A DNA stretch of 64,000 nt from Neisseriaceae bacterium CLB008 (GCA_041228285.1 CP166133.1:1488001-1552000); one strand, 5' to 3'. Numbered from the stretch's first letter, positions 33,377 through 45,615 are shown. Made by a program: numbers and translations. Notes: a model not told the origin generated them from the letters alone.

Positions 33377-34531
33377 CTAATGAGGATAACGATCCTTCTT
33401 TAAAAAAGGCAAAATGCTGATTAAGCCTAATACCGCTAAAACCAAGCCCACCCATAAAGGCGCACGTAAGCCATAGCCCAGAGCGATGCCTAGTCCGCCC
33501 AGCCAAGACCCCATACCCAAACCAATATTGATGACCGAGGTGTGTACCGTATTCACCAGCGGACCTGGATGGGCCACATTCATGACGCGCGTAATCATGG
33601 CGGGATTCATGGGCAAACCAGCCAAGCCAATAAGCAATAGCGCCATGACACTAATTGACCGATACTCAGCCAACCACGCAAACAGCAATAGGCTGAAGGC
33701 CAATAAAGACAGCCCAGCCACCACTATAGAAATCGTGTGCCGATCGGCAAACCACCGCCCCACGATTAAATTACCCACCACACTGGCCACCCCATAAGCA
33801 GCAAACAAAATAGGGATGGTCGCAGACTCAAACCGAGACACCTGCGTCAAAATCGGATAAAAATAGCTAAACGCCGCAAACGTTGCCCCCAAAACCAAGC
33901 CACTAGTGGCGTAAGCCGCCCATAAGGCCCCCTTTTTAAACTCTGCCAACTCCTGTCCTAAGCTAGCCGTAGCCGTTTTGGGTTGATTAGGCACCATCAG
34001 CCCAACCATGATCACGCACAGGCTCGCCAAAACCGCCACCAGCCAAAAGCTCTCACGCCAGCCGAGATGTTGATCAATCAGCGTCGCCATAGGCACACCC
34101 ACAACCGTGGCCAGCATTAACCCACTAATCACGATCGACGCGGCTCTGCCCCTTGATTGAACGTTAACAATGTCTGCACTGATGGCCAAAGCGATGCCAA
34201 AACAGGCCGAAGCCGCCACGCCCGCCACAACGCGCGACACGGCCATCACGCCATAATCCTGCGCCCCCGCTGAAATGAGCTGGGAAACAACGTAGATCAG
34301 CAACAGGCCCAAAAATCCTTTCTTATTGGACACTTTAAACTTCAACAAGCCCACGGTCAGGATGGGCCCACCCACGACCATCCCCAGCGCATACAGCGAA
34401 ATCAAATTACCGACCTCGGCAAGCGTCACCCCAAAAGCCTTACTCAGCGATGGCATCATGCCTGCCACCATAAATTCTGATGTGGTTAAGGCAAAAATTG
34501 CCAAACCCAATATGTAAACAACTAAAGGCAT
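33377..34531 (-). CDS. MFS efflux transporter, AraJ/YdhP-like
   Basis: A 384-residue, 12-helix DHA1-family protein. The N-terminus MPLVVYILGLAIFALTTSEFMVAGMMPSL is characteristic of the sugar/drug efflux subgroup. The start at 34531 is preferred because AAGGA lies 7 bases upstream; an in-frame start further upstream (34558) adds a polar tail without a ribosome-binding site. It is first in the likely TetR-controlled group and directly follows a promoter overlapped by a 28-bp dyad. Confidence 0.85.
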   Translation of the reverse strand: MPLVVYILGLAIFALTTSEFMVAGMMPSLSKAFGVTLAEVGNLISLYALGMVVGGPILTVGLLKFKVSNKKGFLGLLLIYVVSQLISAGAQDYGVMAVSRVVAGVAASACFGIALAISADIVNVQSRGRAASIVISGLMLATVVGVPMATLIDQHLGWRESFWLVAVLASLCVIMVGLMVPNQPKTATASLGQELAEFKKGALWAAYATSGLVLGATFAAFSYFYPILTQVSRFESATIPILFAAYGVASVVGNLIVGRWFADRHTISIVVAGLSLLAFSLLLFAWLAEYRSISVMALLLIGLAGLPMNPAMITRVMNVAHPGPLVNTVHTSVINIGLGMGSWLGGLGIALGYGLRAPLWVGLVLAVLGLISILPFLKKDRYPH

Positions 34532-34657
34532 AACCATTTCCTTTGTGTCACTACACAAAAATCAACGTTGATTGCCCTGCGGTTGCCGTAACGCCTTCAT
34601 CCAATCTTTATGGCCATCGCTCATGAGCACAAACAGGTTCAACGCCCCAAATCAAAC

Positions 34658-34685
34658 ATTAGAAAACGAACGTTCTATATCTAAT
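34658..34685. promoter_or_regulatory. 28-bp dyad operator, probable TetR binding site
   Basis: Outer arms ATTAGA and TCTAAT and the inner palindrome GAACGTTC are separated by 4 bases each side, giving a symmetric 28-bp site. Its left-facing edge overlaps the -10 box and start site of the MFS promoter. Length and symmetry fit a TetR-family dimer, and such a regulator is encoded in the same group. Confidence 0.72.
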
Positions 34686-34711
34686 ATGTCGCAATTAGGC
34701 CTATTTGTCAA
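34683..34711 (-). promoter_or_regulatory. Promoter of the efflux MFS-SDR-TetR group
   Basis: On the minus strand, TTGACA (34706-34711) and CATATT (34683-34688) are 17 bases apart. The operator-like dyad overlaps its downstream edge. The leader to the MFS start is about 140 bases. The remainder of 34712-34874, before yaeQ, shows nothing else clear. Confidence 0.6.
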
Positions 34712-34874
34712 AACAATAAATTCAGCACAAGCCAACCAGCAAAAAAGAAAATACTGACGACGGTCTTCAGCCTTTTTAAGCTCATTAAACCAAACACCGA
34801 GCACGGCCACCCGTATCCGTTGCAAGCAAAATCAAGTACACTAGCGCCTTCCCTAGCAGACTAGAAAATCCACC

Positions 34875-35423
34875 ATGGCCTTAAAAGCAACCATTTTCAA
34901 AGCAAACATCAACATCGCTGACATGAACCGCAACCACTATGAGGATGTCCAGCTGACGCTGGCACAACACCCTTCAGAAAGTGAGCAGCGAATGATGCTG
35001 AGGCTATTGGCGTGGATTTGTCATGCGGATGAACGGCTGGTGTTTACTAAGGGCTTGGCCGCTGATGATGAGCCTGAACTGTGGCGCTTAAACGATTACA
35101 ACGAGCCAGATTTATGGATTGAATTAGGGCTACCGGATGAAAAGCGCCTACGCAAGGCCTGTAACCAGTCTGAACAGGTGATTCTGTACGCCTACGGCGA
35201 CCGTGCCGGCCCGATTTGGTGGCAGCAAAATCAAAGCAAATTAAGCCAACACAAAAACCTCAGCGTGCTGTTTTTAGACGACGAGCACATGGCACAGCTG
35301 GCTTCTTTAGCCAAACGCAGCATGGTGATTCAGGCGACCTTACAGGAAGACACCATTTGGCTGTCCGACACGGAACAGCACGTAGGCTTTAAATTTACGC
35401 CTTGGCAAGAAGTGGCGGTATAA
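34875..35423 (+). CDS. yaeQ: YaeQ family protein
   Basis: A 182-residue protein. MALKATIFKANINIADMNRNHYEDVQLTLAQHPSESEQRMMLRLLAW and TKGLAADDEPELW, with DLWIELGLPDEKRLRKACNQSEQVILYAYG, match YaeQ. Its structure is a variant PD-(D/E)xK nuclease fold; its cellular role is not settled. It abuts arfB with no gap, the same pairing as yaeQ-yaeJ in Escherichia coli, so the two are almost certainly co-expressed. Confidence 0.92.
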   Translation: MALKATIFKANINIADMNRNHYEDVQLTLAQHPSESEQRMMLRLLAWICHADERLVFTKGLAADDEPELWRLNDYNEPDLWIELGLPDEKRLRKACNQSEQVILYAYGDRAGPIWWQQNQSKLSQHKNLSVLFLDDEHMAQLASLAKRSMVIQATLQEDTIWLSDTEQHVGFKFTPWQEVAV

Positions 35424-35840
35424 ATGCTGGTGATTTCGAATCAGGCCCGCATCAGCCTAGACGAAATTGAACTCACGGCCATCCGCGCTCAGGGCGCGGG
35501 TGGCCAGCACGTGAATAAAACCTCGACCGCGATTCATTTGCGCTTTGACATCAAGACTTCTAGCCTGCCCGAATACCATCAGCAGCGCTTACTGGCCATG
35601 AATCATCATTTGATTAGCCCTGCCGGTGTGGTGGTGATTAAGGCCCAGGCCCATCGCAGTCAAGAATTGAATAAAGAGGCGGCTTTGGCCCGTCTCGTGG
35701 CCTTAATCCAAGAAGCCATGGTGGTGGAAAAAACCCGGCGCCCCACTCGGCCTACCCTCGGCTCTAAAAAAAGACGTTTAGAAGGCAAATCTCGCAAGGG
35801 CGCGACTAAGGCACTACGCGGCAAGGTCCGCCTTGATTGA
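35424..35840 (+). CDS. arfB: Alternative ribosome-rescue factor / peptidyl-tRNA hydrolase ArfB
   Basis: A 138-residue protein with the class-I release-factor catalytic motif GGQ in [16 protein letters not shown] near residue 27, and a basic, disordered C-terminal tail ([24 protein letters not shown]) that enters the empty mRNA channel. It hydrolyses peptidyl-tRNA on stalled ribosomes lacking a stop codon. The start immediately follows the yaeQ stop, so translation is probably coupled. Confidence 0.94.
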   Translation: MLVISNQARISLDEIELTAIRAQGAGGQHVNKTSTAIHLRFDIKTSSLPEYHQQRLLAMNHHLISPAGVVVIKAQAHRSQELNKEAALARLVALIQEAMVVEKTRRPTRPTLGSKKRRLEGKSRKGATKALRGKVRLD

Positions 35841-35859
35841 TTTGGCCATTCGCCCATAA

Positions 35860-35887
35860 AAAAACAGCGCTCAACAGCGCTGTTTTT
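35860..35887. terminator. Bidirectional terminator between arfB and modD
   Basis: A perfect 12-bp stem (35860-35871 with 35876-35887) with a 4-base loop and A/T-rich ends lies between the convergent arfB and modD genes. Confidence 0.9.
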
Positions 35888-35904
35888 CATTAACGGCTGA
35901 AGCA

Positions 35905-36756
35905 TTACGCCGGCAGCGGCTGTAGACGCACGCCCACATCAGCGGGCTTGGCGTAATACGGTGACGACGTCACCAAGACATTGATGCCGGTAGCGGCATA
36001 TTCAGCCACCGTCGCAAGATTAATCCCACCCGCCAAGGAAAGCGTCACGGCATGAGGCCCTGCCTCACAATAAGCTTTAATCTTGGCCGCATCGGCACAG
36101 CTGAATTTATCCAGCTGAATCACATCAGGCTGAGCCTGGTAAGCCGCTTTAGCTTCAGCTAAGGTGTCGGCTTCAACGATGATTTTGGTTTCTGGTGCCC
36201 CGGCGCGCAGCTGCGCCACATGGGCAACCCAGTCATGGGGATCGGCTAAGAAATGGCGATGATTGGCAAACAGCAAAATGGTTTCGGCCGTGCCCGCTCG
36301 GTGAATCACTGCGCCACCCGCCAAAATAGCCTGGGTGGCCAACAATCGCGTTCCGGGGATGCTTTTACGGGTACAGGCGAGGTTCACCTTAGGGTTAATG
36401 CTGCGCGCCAGCGCCACCATTTGGTGGGTTTGGGTGGCCACACCACAGGCCCATTCCAAAATATTCTGCGCCACTTTCCAGCCCTGCTGTAGCCGTTCCA
36501 CTGGGCCTTGAACCTGTAATAAAACGCTGCCTGCTGTGGCCAAATCGCCTTCGTTTAGGCTGGCCACAACGGTCAGCTCTAGCCTGGCCAGCACGGCCTT
36601 GGCCGCGATCACGCCAGATACGCACACATCATGGCGACAGCGAAACGTCATCTCGCCCGGCGTGTGCGCCAAACCTAAAGTCCGGGTGGTTAAATCACCC
36701 ATATTGACGTCTTCAAGCAACCAAGCGTCAAGCGTTGCGGTCGGTATCAACAGCAT
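35905..36756 (-). CDS. modD: ModD-type phosphoribosyltransferase (NadC homologue)
   Basis: A 283-residue protein of the quinolinate phosphoribosyltransferase fold. LLEDVNMGDLTTRTLG, CTRKSIPGTRLLATQAILAGGAVIHRAGTAETILLFANH and IIVEADTLAEA follow the ModD pattern rather than NadC (which has TRKTTPGLR). ModD is often near molybdate transport genes, but its reaction is unproven. Here it begins 1 base after the recG stop, with no molybdate genes nearby. A NadC-like role cannot be excluded. Confidence 0.82.
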   Translation of the reverse strand: MLLIPTATLDAWLLEDVNMGDLTTRTLGLAHTPGEMTFRCRHDVCVSGVIAAKAVLARLELTVVASLNEGDLATAGSVLLQVQGPVERLQQGWKVAQNILEWACGVATQTHQMVALARSINPKVNLACTRKSIPGTRLLATQAILAGGAVIHRAGTAETILLFANHRHFLADPHDWVAHVAQLRAGAPETKIIVEADTLAEAKAAYQAQPDVIQLDKFSCADAAKIKAYCEAGPHAVTLSLAGGINLATVAEYAATGINVLVTSSPYYAKPADVGVRLQPLPA

Positions 36757-36757
36757 A

Positions 36758-38800
36758 TTAAACCCCTAAATAACCTTCTTTATGCGCCAGCCACCGCTGT
36801 AGATGGGTGGCGACAATATCGGGATGGTTTTGAATCAATTCAGGTGCCAGCTGGCGCGCCTGCTCTAATAGGGCCAAATCTTCTTCTAAATTGGCAAAGC
36901 GCAGCATGGGTGCGCCGCTTTGGCGCGCGCCCAAGAATTCGCCAGGGCCACGGATGTTTAAATCCTGACGAGCGATCTCAAAACCATCGGTGTGTTCGTA
37001 AATGACTTTCAGCCGCGCCTTAGCCAAATCACTCAACGGCTCTTCAAACAGCAGCACGCACATGCTTTTCGCTGCACCACGGCCCACGCGCCCACGCAGC
37101 TGATGCAGCTGCGACAGGCCCATGCGCTCGGCGTGTTCGATTACCATCAAACTGGCGTTCGGCACATCCACCCCGACTTCGATGACGGTGGTGGCCACCA
37201 ATACGTTTAATTCGCCAGCGGCGAACTGGGCCATCACCTCGGCCTTTTCCTGCGGCTTTTGCTTGCCGTGTACGAGGCCCACTTTGAGGCCGTTAAGCAA
37301 ATCCGACAAATAAGCATGGGTGTCAACCGCGGTTTGCAGCTCTAGGGCTTCGCTCTCTTCGATTAAGGGGCACACCCAATACACTTGCTCACCTTTGTGG
37401 CCGGTCTGATAGACAAATTCTTCCACCTGCTGGCGCCGAGCGGCGTTGATGAGCTTAGTGACGATGGGGCTACGATTGGGCGGCAGCTCGTCAATGACGG
37501 ATACGTCCAGATCGGCAAAAAAGCTCATGGCCAAGGTGCGGGGAATCGGCGTAGCCGACATCATCAGCTGATGCACGCTTTGGCCTTTATTCTTGAGGGC
37601 CAAACGCTGAGCCACACCAAATCGGTGCTGCTCGTCCACGATGACTAGGCCCATGCTGGCAAACACCACATCGTCTTGAAATAAGGCATGAGTACCGATG
37701 GCAATGTGAACCTCATGGGCGGCGATTTCCGCCTTGGCGGCGTCTTTGGCTTTCTTACGCAGGCTACCAGACAGCCACGACACTTTTAGGCCCAGCGGCT
37801 CAAACCACAGCTTAAACTTAAGGTAATGCTGTTCAGCCAAAATCTCGGTCGGCGCCATCAGCGCCACCTGATAACCCGCTTCGATGGCGGTTAAAGCGCT
37901 AAGCGCAGCCACAATAGTCTTGCCGCTGCCCACATCGCCCTGCAAGAGCCGATGCATGGGATAGCCTTGAGCCAAGTCATGCTTGATCTCGGCCAATACT
38001 TTTTGCTGCGCACCGGTTAGGGAAAACGGCAGCTGGTTCACCAAACCCTGATACAGCTCGCCCGTACCCACTAAAGGCTGGGCCACGCCGCTGCGGCGCT
38101 TTTGGTAGGCCAGCCGCATCGACAGCTGCTGCGCCAACAGCTCATCAAACTTTAAGCGCTGCCATGCGGGCAATGCACCATTGCTTAAGTCTTGAATCCG
38201 ATATTCGGGCGACGGCGCATGCAAGAGGCCGATGGATGGCCCAAATGCAGGCAGCTTTAGCTGATCGAGTAAGCTTTGCGGCAAGGTGTCTGCCAAGGAG
38301 GTGTGTTCGAGGGCTTGCCGAATGATACGGCGTAAAACCGGCTGGGTCAGGCCGCTGACGGTGGGATAAATCGGGGTCAGGCTGTCGGGCAAGGAGCCTT
38401 CCACCGCCACATCTTTGATTTTGGGGTGAATCATTTCATCGCCCAAAAAACCGCGTTTGATTTCGCCGAGCGCGCGAATGGTCTTACCCTGGGCCATTTG
38501 TTTTTGCTGACTGGGGTAGAAATGAATGAAACGTAGAATCAGGCTGTGGCCCGAGGCATCTTCAATTTGCACCAACAGCTGCTTACGGGGCCGAAACTGA
38601 ACCTCTTGCGCAATCACCGTGCCTTCAACCATACAGCTTTGGCCAAAAGGCGCATTGGCGATGGGGGTGATGTGGGTTTCGTCCTCGTAACGCAGCGGCA
38701 AATGTAAAATCAAATCCCAGGCGTCGTGCAGGTTGAGCTTGGCCAATTTTTTGGCCGCTGCCTCGCTGATGTTTAAAGCCTTTAAGGTGTGCTCATCCAT
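36758..38800 (-). CDS. recG: ATP-dependent DNA helicase RecG
   Basis: A 680-residue monomeric helicase that remodels stalled replication forks and Holliday junctions. It has an N-terminal wedge OB-domain (about 45-150), Walker A GDVGSGKT near residue 293, DEQH, and the C-terminal helicase motifs ATTVIEVGVDVPNA and QLRGRVGRG. The length matches the family. It is tightly followed by modD. Confidence 0.96.
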   Translation of the reverse strand: MDEHTLKALNISEAAAKKLAKLNLHDAWDLILHLPLRYEDETHITPIANAPFGQSCMVEGTVIAQEVQFRPRKQLLVQIEDASGHSLILRFIHFYPSQQKQMAQGKTIRALGEIKRGFLGDEMIHPKIKDVAVEGSLPDSLTPIYPTVSGLTQPVLRRIIRQALEHTSLADTLPQSLLDQLKLPAFGPSIGLLHAPSPEYRIQDLSNGALPAWQRLKFDELLAQQLSMRLAYQKRRSGVAQPLVGTGELYQGLVNQLPFSLTGAQQKVLAEIKHDLAQGYPMHRLLQGDVGSGKTIVAALSALTAIEAGYQVALMAPTEILAEQHYLKFKLWFEPLGLKVSWLSGSLRKKAKDAAKAEIAAHEVHIAIGTHALFQDDVVFASMGLVIVDEQHRFGVAQRLALKNKGQSVHQLMMSATPIPRTLAMSFFADLDVSVIDELPPNRSPIVTKLINAARRQQVEEFVYQTGHKGEQVYWVCPLIEESEALELQTAVDTHAYLSDLLNGLKVGLVHGKQKPQEKAEVMAQFAAGELNVLVATTVIEVGVDVPNASLMVIEHAERMGLSQLHQLRGRVGRGAAKSMCVLLFEEPLSDLAKARLKVIYEHTDGFEIARQDLNIRGPGEFLGARQSGAPMLRFANLEEDLALLEQARQLAPELIQNHPDIVATHLQRWLAHKEGYLGV

Positions 38801-38823
38801 GCTGTTACTGTCAACCTTAGTTG

Positions 38824-39600
38824 TTAAAACCCGTTTTCTAATAAGATGTGGCCCGGCACACGCACCCGATTCAGGTTAAACCCCTTACCGCTTAAGGCCT
38901 TATGGGTATCCATCACCATGTCTGGATTGCCGCAAATCATAAAGCGTGTCGCGTCTTGGGTGAACGGTAGGCCAATGGCTGTACTCAGGGTATCGTCCTT
39001 GATTAAATCAGGCAAGCGCGCATTTAAAGCACCCTCGACTTTTTCTCGGGTGACAACGGGCTGGAAGATCAACCGATCAAAATACTCGCCCACCAATGGG
39101 TGGTCTTTCAAATCAGCCACCTGTTGATTAAACACTAAGTCATTTTTATGGCTGACCGAATGCACCAACACCAGCCGTTCAAAGCGCGTCCAAATGCTGG
39201 GCTGCTTTAAAATCGACATAAACGGCGCAATGCCTGAGCCGGTGCTGAGCATCACCAAATCGCTGCCGTCGGTAAAACGTTCGGGCAACAAAAAGCCGGT
39301 GGCGTTTTTATCCAATAAAATCTGATCACCTACGGCTAGGGTTTTAAAGTACTCACTAAAAGGACCGCCCTCGATCAAGACCGCAAAAAACTCCAGCGTG
39401 TCTTCATACTCTGCCGAAACCACTGAATAAGCACGCCAAATAAAACCGTGGGCTTGTTGAAAGCCCAGACGTGAAAACTGGCCCGCCGAAAAGCGATACG
39501 ATTCGGGTCGGGTGATGCCAAAACTCATTAATTTGTCGGTATGGCGTTTAATCCATAAAACCGTTTCTTCGGTGTACTTGGTTTCTAAAGGCGCACTCAT
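38824..39600 (-). CDS. fpr: Ferredoxin/flavodoxin-NADP(+) reductase
   Basis: A 258-residue FAD enzyme. WRAYSVVSA is the FAD-binding RxYS motif near residue 55, STGSGIAPFMSIL is the NADP-binding glycine motif near 118, and MICGNPDMV is near 220. It shuttles electrons between NADPH and ferredoxin or flavodoxin in the cytoplasm. AAGGA is 7 bases before the ATG. It lies 23 bases upstream of recG in the same direction. Confidence 0.92.
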   Translation of the reverse strand: MSAPLETKYTEETVLWIKRHTDKLMSFGITRPESYRFSAGQFSRLGFQQAHGFIWRAYSVVSAEYEDTLEFFAVLIEGGPFSEYFKTLAVGDQILLDKNATGFLLPERFTDGSDLVMLSTGSGIAPFMSILKQPSIWTRFERLVLVHSVSHKNDLVFNQQVADLKDHPLVGEYFDRLIFQPVVTREKVEGALNARLPDLIKDDTLSTAIGLPFTQDATRFMICGNPDMVMDTHKALSGKGFNLNRVRVPGHILLENGF

Positions 39601-39766
39601 GCTGAATTCCTTTTATTTTGGCGTCAAAATTGAACCACCCCAATCGGATGGGTTCGTTTTAATTTATCTTTATTTGCTTCTTACTATAACAAATATTTAT
39701 GGTCAATGTCGCCCTTAAGCCCGTCCAGCCTGTCATTGCTGTCATATCTTATGGCGCCGATTTAGT

Positions 39767-39794
39767 TTGACAATATACCTTATTCACCTATTCT
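39767..39794 (+). promoter_or_regulatory. Candidate promoter of folE2-dsbD
   Basis: TTGACA (39767-39772) and TATTCT (39789-39794) are 16 bases apart, about 100 bases before folE2. No zinc-regulator (Zur) box was recognised by eye. The rest of the 294-base gap (39601-39894) shows no other clear element. Confidence 0.5.
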
Positions 39795-39894
39795 TGAGTA
39801 GTTTGCTCGGATTTAGCAGCTAGCGTATACTTGCACCACAAAATGATGCGCCTTTTACATAAGAGCGACCACCAACGTCAACAGGATTCCATAC

Positions 39895-40668
39895 ATGAAT
39901 GCCATTCCAGACATCCAAAGCAGCAAAGATTTAAGAAACTTACCGATCAATCAAGTGGGCATTAAAGGGTTACGCATGCCCGTTGCCATTCAAAGTAAAG
40001 AAGGCAGCCAGCAAACCGTCGGCCTTTTCGCCATGACGGTACGCCTACCTGCCGACCAAAAAGGCACCCACATGTCGCGCTTTGTGGCTCTTTTAGAAGA
40101 CAATCAACAGCCGCTTAACTTTGACAGCTTTACGCAGTTAACCCACGACATGCTGGGCAAGCTGGACTCTGACGCAGGTAAAATTGAAGTCAGCATGCCG
40201 TTTTTCCGTCAAAAAACCGCGCCCGTGTCCGGCATTAAAAGCCTATTGGACTACGACGTGACCTTAGTCGGCGAAGTCAAAGACGGCGCCTATAGTCATC
40301 GTTTAAAAGTATTGATTCCGGTAACCAGCCTGTGCCCTTGCTCTAAGCAAATCTCACAATACGGCGCCCACAATCAACGCTCACACGTCACCTTAGACAT
40401 CACCACCACCGCCAATGTGGCGATCGAAGACTTAATCGACATGGTGGAAGCACAGGCCTCTTGCCAGCTCTACGGCCTGTTAAAACGCCCAGACGAAAAA
40501 TACGTCACCGAGCGTGCTTATGAAAACCCTAAATTCGTAGAAGACATGGTCCGCGACATTGCGGCCGAACTTCGTAAGCTTTCTACAGTCACAGCATTTG
40601 TTGTTGAAAGTGAAAACTTCGAATCCATTCATAACCACTCCGCTTATGCGTACATACAATATCCATGA
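39895..40668 (+). CDS. folE2: GTP cyclohydrolase I type IB
   Basis: A 257-residue enzyme making dihydroneopterin triphosphate, the first step of folate synthesis. The metal-binding cysteine stretch [23 protein letters not shown] and RFVALLED are typical of FolE2, which is unrelated in sequence to zinc-dependent FolE and accepts other divalent metals. AGGA lies 8 bases before the ATG. Its stop overlaps the dsbD start by 4 bases. Confidence 0.95.
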   Translation: MNAIPDIQSSKDLRNLPINQVGIKGLRMPVAIQSKEGSQQTVGLFAMTVRLPADQKGTHMSRFVALLEDNQQPLNFDSFTQLTHDMLGKLDSDAGKIEVSMPFFRQKTAPVSGIKSLLDYDVTLVGEVKDGAYSHRLKVLIPVTSLCPCSKQISQYGAHNQRSHVTLDITTTANVAIEDLIDMVEAQASCQLYGLLKRPDEKYVTERAYENPKFVEDMVRDIAAELRKLSTVTAFVVESENFESIHNHSAYAYIQYP

Positions 40669-42461
40669 TTAAACTACTGAAGCACTCGTCACAAGCCGTC
40701 ACGCTCCTGTTTTTCGGCCTATTCGCCTGGTCTTTTGCACAAGCCAACGTCAATCCTGATGATTTGCTGCCGCCAGAGAAAGCTTTTATACCAACCCTAA
40801 CCAATACGGCCGAGGGCGTGAAGGTGCACTTTGACGTCGCTGATGGTTATTACCTCTACCAGGCTCAGGTATCGGTCAACACCGACGAACCTGACCTAAT
40901 AGGGGCACCCAGCTTTAGCGATGGCGTCACCAAAACCGACGAGTTCTTCGGGACCCAAACCGTCTTCTACCAAGACGCCGTGGTCAACTACCCCTACCTT
41001 AAGCCCAATCAAGCTAATTACTACACTTTGACCTTGGGCTATCAAGGCTGTTCCGACTTAGGCATTTGCTATCCGCCCACGAAAAAGACTTATAAGGTTA
41101 ATACCGTGGGGGTGATCACTGCCGAAGGCGAAGCCCAAAGCAACGGTAAAAGCCCTTTTTTTTTAGGTAGTGATAACGCCGCCACCGGCAGCGATGATTT
41201 TGCGTTATCACGCGATACCCTCACCAAAAGCCTGCTGGCGTTTTTCATCGCCGGCATGGGCTTAAGCTTTACCGCTTGTATGTACCCCCTGTTACCCATT
41301 GTCTCCAGCATCATCGTAGGCGACCAAGGCAACGCCAGCAAAAAGCGTGGCCTGACTCTGTCCTTCATCTACGTTCAAGGCCTGGCCTTAACCTATACCG
41401 TCGTCGGCGTCATCGCCGGCCTCACCGGTGCTTTATTAACCGTGTGGCTACAGCAGCCTGCCGTAGTGTTAACCAGCGCGTTACTGCTGGTCATCTTAGC
41501 CTTAGGCATGTTTGGCGTGTACCAACTGCAAATGCCTTCTTGGATTCAAAACTATTTCAGCCAAAAAACCCAAAACCTAAGCGGTGGCAAAATCACTTCC
41601 GTATTTGCCATGGGCATGTTTTCGGCCTTAATCATCGGCCCTTGCGTGGCGCCCCCTCTGGCTTTTGCCTTGGGCTATATTGGCCAAACCGGTGATGCGG
41701 CTCTGGGCGGCATTGCCCTATACGCTTTGGCATTAGGCATGGGCGTACCGCTGATGCTGGTGGGCACCTTCGGTAAGCAAATCATGCCTAAAGCCGGCTA
41801 CTGGATGGACACGGTAAAATATTTCTTCGGCCTGGCCATTTTGGCGACAGCGGTTTACCTGTCTACCGCCTTCCTACCTTACTATCTGGTGATTGCGCTC
41901 TATGCACTCTTACTGCTGGCTGGTGGGGTATTGTTCCTGCGCAGCGGCTTGAAAATTGGCGCCAAACACACCACCGGTTTTGTGATCTTGGTGATCGGCG
42001 CAGCCTTGAGCATAGGCTCGGTTTATTTTGTTTATCAGAGCCTGAACCAACACACCACCACCATGCACCGCTTCCTTAATCTGTACGGCAAGCACGAAAC
42101 CCCTGCGGGGCATAAATTTACCGACGTCGCCGAACTCAAAGAAACCATGACCATGGCCTTAGAGGAACAGCCTGACCAGCCTATTTTGTTGGATTTTTAT
42201 GCCGACTGGTGCGTGACCTGCATTGAAATGGAAAACCTAACCCTCAATCAGCCTAAAGTGTCTGAGGCCATCGACATGAAGCGCTTCTTTACCGTTGACG
42301 TCACCGCCAACACGCCAGAACATCAGGCGTTGCTGAAAGAATATGGCTTGTTTGGCCCACCCGGCATTTTCATCATCAAGGCCGACGGCAGCAAAAGCCA
42401 ACCCTTACTCGGCTTTGCCAATGTAGATGAGTTCATTCAGTGGTATGAAGACTTTATTTAA
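40665..42461 (+). CDS. dsbD: Thiol:disulfide interchange protein DsbD
   Basis: A 598-residue inner-membrane protein passing electrons from cytoplasmic thioredoxin to periplasmic DsbC and cytochrome c maturation. It has a signal peptide, an N-terminal periplasmic domain with CSDLGIC, eight hydrophobic helices (about 180-435) with the cysteine pair in ACMYPLLP and GPCVAPPLA, and a C-terminal thioredoxin domain with WCVTC near 514. Length and domain order match the family. It is translationally coupled to folE2. Confidence 0.95.
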   Translation: MIKLLKHSSQAVTLLFFGLFAWSFAQANVNPDDLLPPEKAFIPTLTNTAEGVKVHFDVADGYYLYQAQVSVNTDEPDLIGAPSFSDGVTKTDEFFGTQTVFYQDAVVNYPYLKPNQANYYTLTLGYQGCSDLGICYPPTKKTYKVNTVGVITAEGEAQSNGKSPFFLGSDNAATGSDDFALSRDTLTKSLLAFFIAGMGLSFTACMYPLLPIVSSIIVGDQGNASKKRGLTLSFIYVQGLALTYTVVGVIAGLTGALLTVWLQQPAVVLTSALLLVILALGMFGVYQLQMPSWIQNYFSQKTQNLSGGKITSVFAMGMFSALIIGPCVAPPLAFALGYIGQTGDAALGGIALYALALGMGVPLMLVGTFGKQIMPKAGYWMDTVKYFFGLAILATAVYLSTAFLPYYLVIALYALLLLAGGVLFLRSGLKIGAKHTTGFVILVIGAALSIGSVYFVYQSLNQHTTTMHRFLNLYGKHETPAGHKFTDVAELKETMTMALEEQPDQPILLDFYADWCVTCIEMENLTLNQPKVSEAIDMKRFFTVDVTANTPEHQALLKEYGLFGPPGIFIIKADGSKSQPLLGFANVDEFIQWYEDFI

Positions 42462-42464
42462 AGC

Positions 42465-42504
42465 AAAAAAGGCGGCTAATCTTCAAGGATTAGCCGCCTT
42501 TTTT
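42465..42504. terminator. Intrinsic terminator after dsbD
   Basis: A perfect 17-bp stem (42465-42481 with 42488-42504) has a 6-base loop and ends in a T-run, directly after the dsbD stop codon. Confidence 0.92.
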
Positions 42505-42565
42505 ACTGTATCCCACAAGCGCTGGTGTATAATGGCGCTTTTCGTACTTAATAAGCGTTGAAACC

Positions 42566-43501
42566 ATGACTGACGTTGTCGTAGAAGCCACTCCAGAACT
42601 CTTCATCCAAGCCCAGCAGCATTTAAAAACCATTGCCGACGTACTGCGTTTTGCGGTTAGCCAATTCAATCAGGCCGAACTGCATTTTGGCCACGGCACC
42701 GACAACGCTCATGACGAAGCCGCCTATTTAATTTTGCATACCCTGGACTTACCCTTGGATCGGCTAGAGCCTTATTTAGGTGCCACCTTATTGCCAGACG
42801 AATTAAACCTCTTGCTCCACCTCATCGAGCGCCGCGTCACTGAGCATGTGCCCGTTGCCTATTTAACCAACCAAGCTTGGCAAGGTGAATTCGACTTTTA
42901 CGTGGATGAGCGCGTTTTAGTGCCTCGCTCGTTCATCTACGAGCTATTGGGTGAGCCCCTCAGCCCGTGGATTGAGCATGCAGAACTGGTACACAACGCC
43001 CTTGATCTGTGCACCGGCAGCGGCTGCCTGGCGATTCAAATGGCCCACCATTATCCAGATGCCCACATCGACGCCGTCGACCTAAGCCTCGATGCGCTGG
43101 AGGTCGCCAGCATCAACATTCAAGATTATCATTTGGATGAGCAAATCAGCCTCATCCACACCGATTTATTTGAAGGCATCGAAGACACTTACGACTTAAT
43201 CATTTCCAACCCACCCTATGTGGACGCGCCATCGGTTGACGAATTACCTGATGAATACCTACACGAGCCGGAAATGGCCTTAGGCTCTGGTGAGGATGGC
43301 CTAGACGCCACCCGTCAAATCATCGACCAAGCGGCTAAGTTCTTAAACCCTCGCGGCGTGCTGCTGGTCGAAATTGGCCACAACCGTGACGTTTTAGAAG
43401 CGGCCTACCCTGAGCTGCCGTTCACTTGGATGGAAACCGCCAGCGGCGATGGCTTTGTGTTCTTATTAACCCGCGAAGACCTCTTGCCACCAGGCTATTA
43501 A
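42566..43501 (+). CDS. prmB: Ribosomal protein L3 glutamine N5-methyltransferase
   Basis: A 311-residue SAM-dependent enzyme that methylates a glutamine of ribosomal protein L3. The N-terminal helical domain contains YLTNQAWQGEFDFYVDERVLVPRSFI. The methyltransferase domain has the SAM motif LDLCTGSGCLAI near residue 150 and the catalytic NPPY in ISNPPYVD. Length and N-terminus fit PrmB rather than PrmC. The promoter was not clearly identified in the short gap after dsbD. Confidence 0.94.
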   Translation: MTDVVVEATPELFIQAQQHLKTIADVLRFAVSQFNQAELHFGHGTDNAHDEAAYLILHTLDLPLDRLEPYLGATLLPDELNLLLHLIERRVTEHVPVAYLTNQAWQGEFDFYVDERVLVPRSFIYELLGEPLSPWIEHAELVHNALDLCTGSGCLAIQMAHHYPDAHIDAVDLSLDALEVASINIQDYHLDEQISLIHTDLFEGIEDTYDLIISNPPYVDAPSVDELPDEYLHEPEMALGSGEDGLDATRQIIDQAAKFLNPRGVLLVEIGHNRDVLEAAYPELPFTWMETASGDGFVFLLTREDLLPPGY

Positions 43502-43596
43502 GCGCAGCGCCCTTAAGGCCAAACCAACACAGGGCGCCTCGTCGCCCTGTCTTTATGACCGCCTGCTTGACGTTGGCGACCACCATGCGAGGAACC

Positions 43597-45592
<1,996 letters not shown>

Positions 45593-45615
45593 AATAAACC
45601 CTCAAAAGGACAGAA

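Noticed and set aside
43426..43596. Longer form of the squalene-synthase-like protein starting inside prmB
   Set aside because: The extra residues are Arg-rich and unlike the family, while ATG 43597 has GAGGA at proper distance and the usual N-terminus.
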